Assembly: GCA_947480465.1 (NCBI GenBank)
Contig: CANKCT010000047.1
Span: forward strand, 1-6,938
Length of the DNA stretch: 6,938 nucleotides
Direction: 5' to 3'
Source of the DNA: Actinomycetota bacterium
GTDB lineage: Bacteria > Actinomycetota > Actinomycetes > Nanopelagicales > Nanopelagicaceae
Shown: piece after piece, positions 6,239-6,938 of the stretch
Layout of the letters: every line of letters starts with the position of its first letter
Position numbering within the stretch: position 1 is the first letter of the stretch
The notes under the pieces: model-generated
Told to the model about the DNA's origin: nothing
Databases searched by the model: none
What the model saw: only the letters and a program-made list of their open reading frames with translations
Translations under genes and position numbers: made by a program

Positions 6239-6244
6239 TATGGT
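6239..6244 (+). promoter_or_regulatory. Candidate -10 box (TATGGT) for leaderless tldD transcript
   Basis: TATGGT fits TAnnnT and ends 6 bases before the GTG at 6251, so transcription would start at or next to the start codon. No ribosome-binding site precedes this GTG, consistent with leaderless translation. The arrangement mirrors that of the MMPL gene. No -35 consensus is seen. Confidence 0.4.
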
Positions 6245-6250
6245 TCTCTC

Positions 6251-6938
6251 GTGAATAAAAACGTAGATGCAGATTTTCTAGCCCTGCCATTATCAGCAGT
6301 TTCAAGCGCGGCAATAAACTGTGCGAAAGATTTAGGTGCATCGCATGTAGATGTGCGAATCGAGCGGACCCGTACAGGTTTACTGTCACTGCGCGATGCA
6401 AAGCCTGAGACTCAAAGCGATGAAACAAATGCAGGCATTGGTGTTCGTGTAATTTTAAATGGTGCATGGGGATTTGCATCTTCACCAGAGATATCTGTTG
6501 AAGCTGCTAATCGACTTGCACTCATAGCAATTAATATGGCGAAGACTTCAAAGCCGCTTTCAACTGAACTTGTCTCCCTTGTGACAGAACCCGTTTATGC
6601 AAATCAAACATGGGTTTCAGACTACGAGATTGATCCATTTTCAGTGAGCGATTCTGACAAGAAAGACCGTCTTGCTCAGTTAAGCAATGAACTATTGAAA
6701 TCCCAAGCCGTAAATCACACATCTGCACATGCGATGTATGTAAAAGAGCAAAAACATTATGAGGACTCTTACGGAACCAGCACGACACAGCAACGTGTTC
6801 GCGTTCAAACTCAGATTGAAGCAATCTCAATCGGTGCGGGTGGTTTTGAATCCATGCGCACTTTGGCTCAGCCTGCTGGTTTTGGTTGGGAGTGGATGGG
6901 TAATTCGCATTGGGACCGGGACACTGAAATCGCGGAAC
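6251..6938 (+). CDS. tldD: TldD, TldD/PmbA-family metalloprotease subunit (N-terminal part, cut by window edge)
   Basis: The first 229 residues are visible; full TldD proteins are roughly 450-520 aa. Seen: an N-terminal alpha/beta domain with DLGASHVDVRIERTR, then the family signature GIGVRVILNGAWGFASSPEI, a helix rich in Ala and Ile (VEAANRLALIAINMAK), the conserved WVSDYEIDPFSVS segment, and TQIEAISIGAGGFESMRTL leading towards the protease core. Known: TldD pairs with TldE/PmbA to form a cytosolic heterodimeric zinc protease that trims unfolded peptides, including maturation of some modified peptides; TldD carries the zinc-binding HExxxH. That motif lies past the window's end, so catalytic competence cannot be judged. 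The absence of a signal peptide fits a cytoplasmic protein. The GTG at 6251 is preferred; in-frame TTG (6233, 6227) and GTG (6212) lie upstream without ribosome sites, and 6212 would place the start inside the palindrome. The pmbA partner is not in the window. Confidence 0.87.
   Translation, partial: MNKNVDADFLALPLSAVSSAAINCAKDLGASHVDVRIERTRTGLLSLRDAKPETQSDETNAGIGVRVILNGAWGFASSPEISVEAANRLALIAINMAKTSKPLSTELVSLVTEPVYANQTWVSDYEIDPFSVSDSDKKDRLAQLSNELLKSQAVNHTSAHAMYVKEQKHYEDSYGTSTTQQRVRVQTQIEAISIGAGGFESMRTLAQPAGFGWEWMGNSHWDRDTEIAE

Larger units (their letters stand above)
6029..6250. promoter_or_regulatory. Divergent intergenic region rich in short palindromes and a spaced repeat
   Basis: This 222-base stretch lies between the secreted-protein operon (leftward) and tldD (rightward), so it should hold both promoters. 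Seen: perfect dyads TGCAAATCTTTGCA (6066-6079), AGGGGTACCCCT (6110-6121), TCGCGCGA (6152-6159) and AGTGCTAGCACT (6211-6222). TCAATCACT occurs at 6091-6099 and 6137-6145, with a third TCAATC at 6182-6187. A minus-strand TTGAAA (6094-6089) could be a -35 box, but no good -10 box lies at the standard distance. No RNA gene or convincing small protein was found. Confidence 0.5.

Noticed and set aside
6222..6830. Two minus-strand open frames (87 and 99 aa) opposite tldD
   Set aside because: The plus strand encodes a recognisable TldD N-terminus throughout; these are shadows.

Overview
This window looks like chromosomal DNA from a small-genome, moderately low-GC actinobacterium. Freshwater Nanopelagicales (acI-type) are my best guess. 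The reasons are tight gene spacing, GTG starts, likely leaderless genes, an actinobacterial MMPL exporter, and secreted Ig-like proteins with a CYKG...PKCPKGYT tail after the signal peptide. The lineage is inference from gene style; the window holds no marker gene that fixes it.

Layout. (1) Positions 1-287, minus strand: the N-terminal part of a TerC-family membrane protein (metal-ion export family), cut by the left edge. (2) Positions 288-465: a divergent intergenic region. (3) Positions 466-2613, plus strand: a complete MMPL/RND-superfamily exporter with both Asp-Tyr proton-relay pairs. (4) Positions 2582-2624: a long perfect hairpin, probably a bidirectional terminator, whose left arm and first part of whose right arm are the last codons and stop codon of the exporter gene. 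(5) Positions 6028 down to 2642, minus strand: three consecutive genes with gaps of 39 and 27 bases, probably one operon. Each encodes a protein with a Sec-type signal peptide and an all-beta appearance: a 224-aa protein with a two-cysteine tail, a 320-aa protein starting with an Ig-like domain, and a 560-aa IPT/TIG-like protein built from an internal duplication. (6) Positions 6029-6250: a divergent intergenic region unusually rich in short perfect palindromes and carrying a spaced TCAATC repeat. (7) Positions 6251-6938, plus strand: the N-terminal 229 residues of TldD, a subunit of the TldD/TldE (PmbA) metalloprotease, cut by the right edge before its zinc motif.

How the parts relate. TerC, the MMPL exporter and TldD are familiar families with no obvious shared pathway here. 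The most interesting part is the three-gene secreted cassette. Its products are probably exported together and may act on the cell surface or form a complex, but no enzyme, sorting signal or known ligand-binding motif is visible, so its function is unknown. I saw no tRNA, rRNA, CRISPR array, insertion sequence or phage gene.
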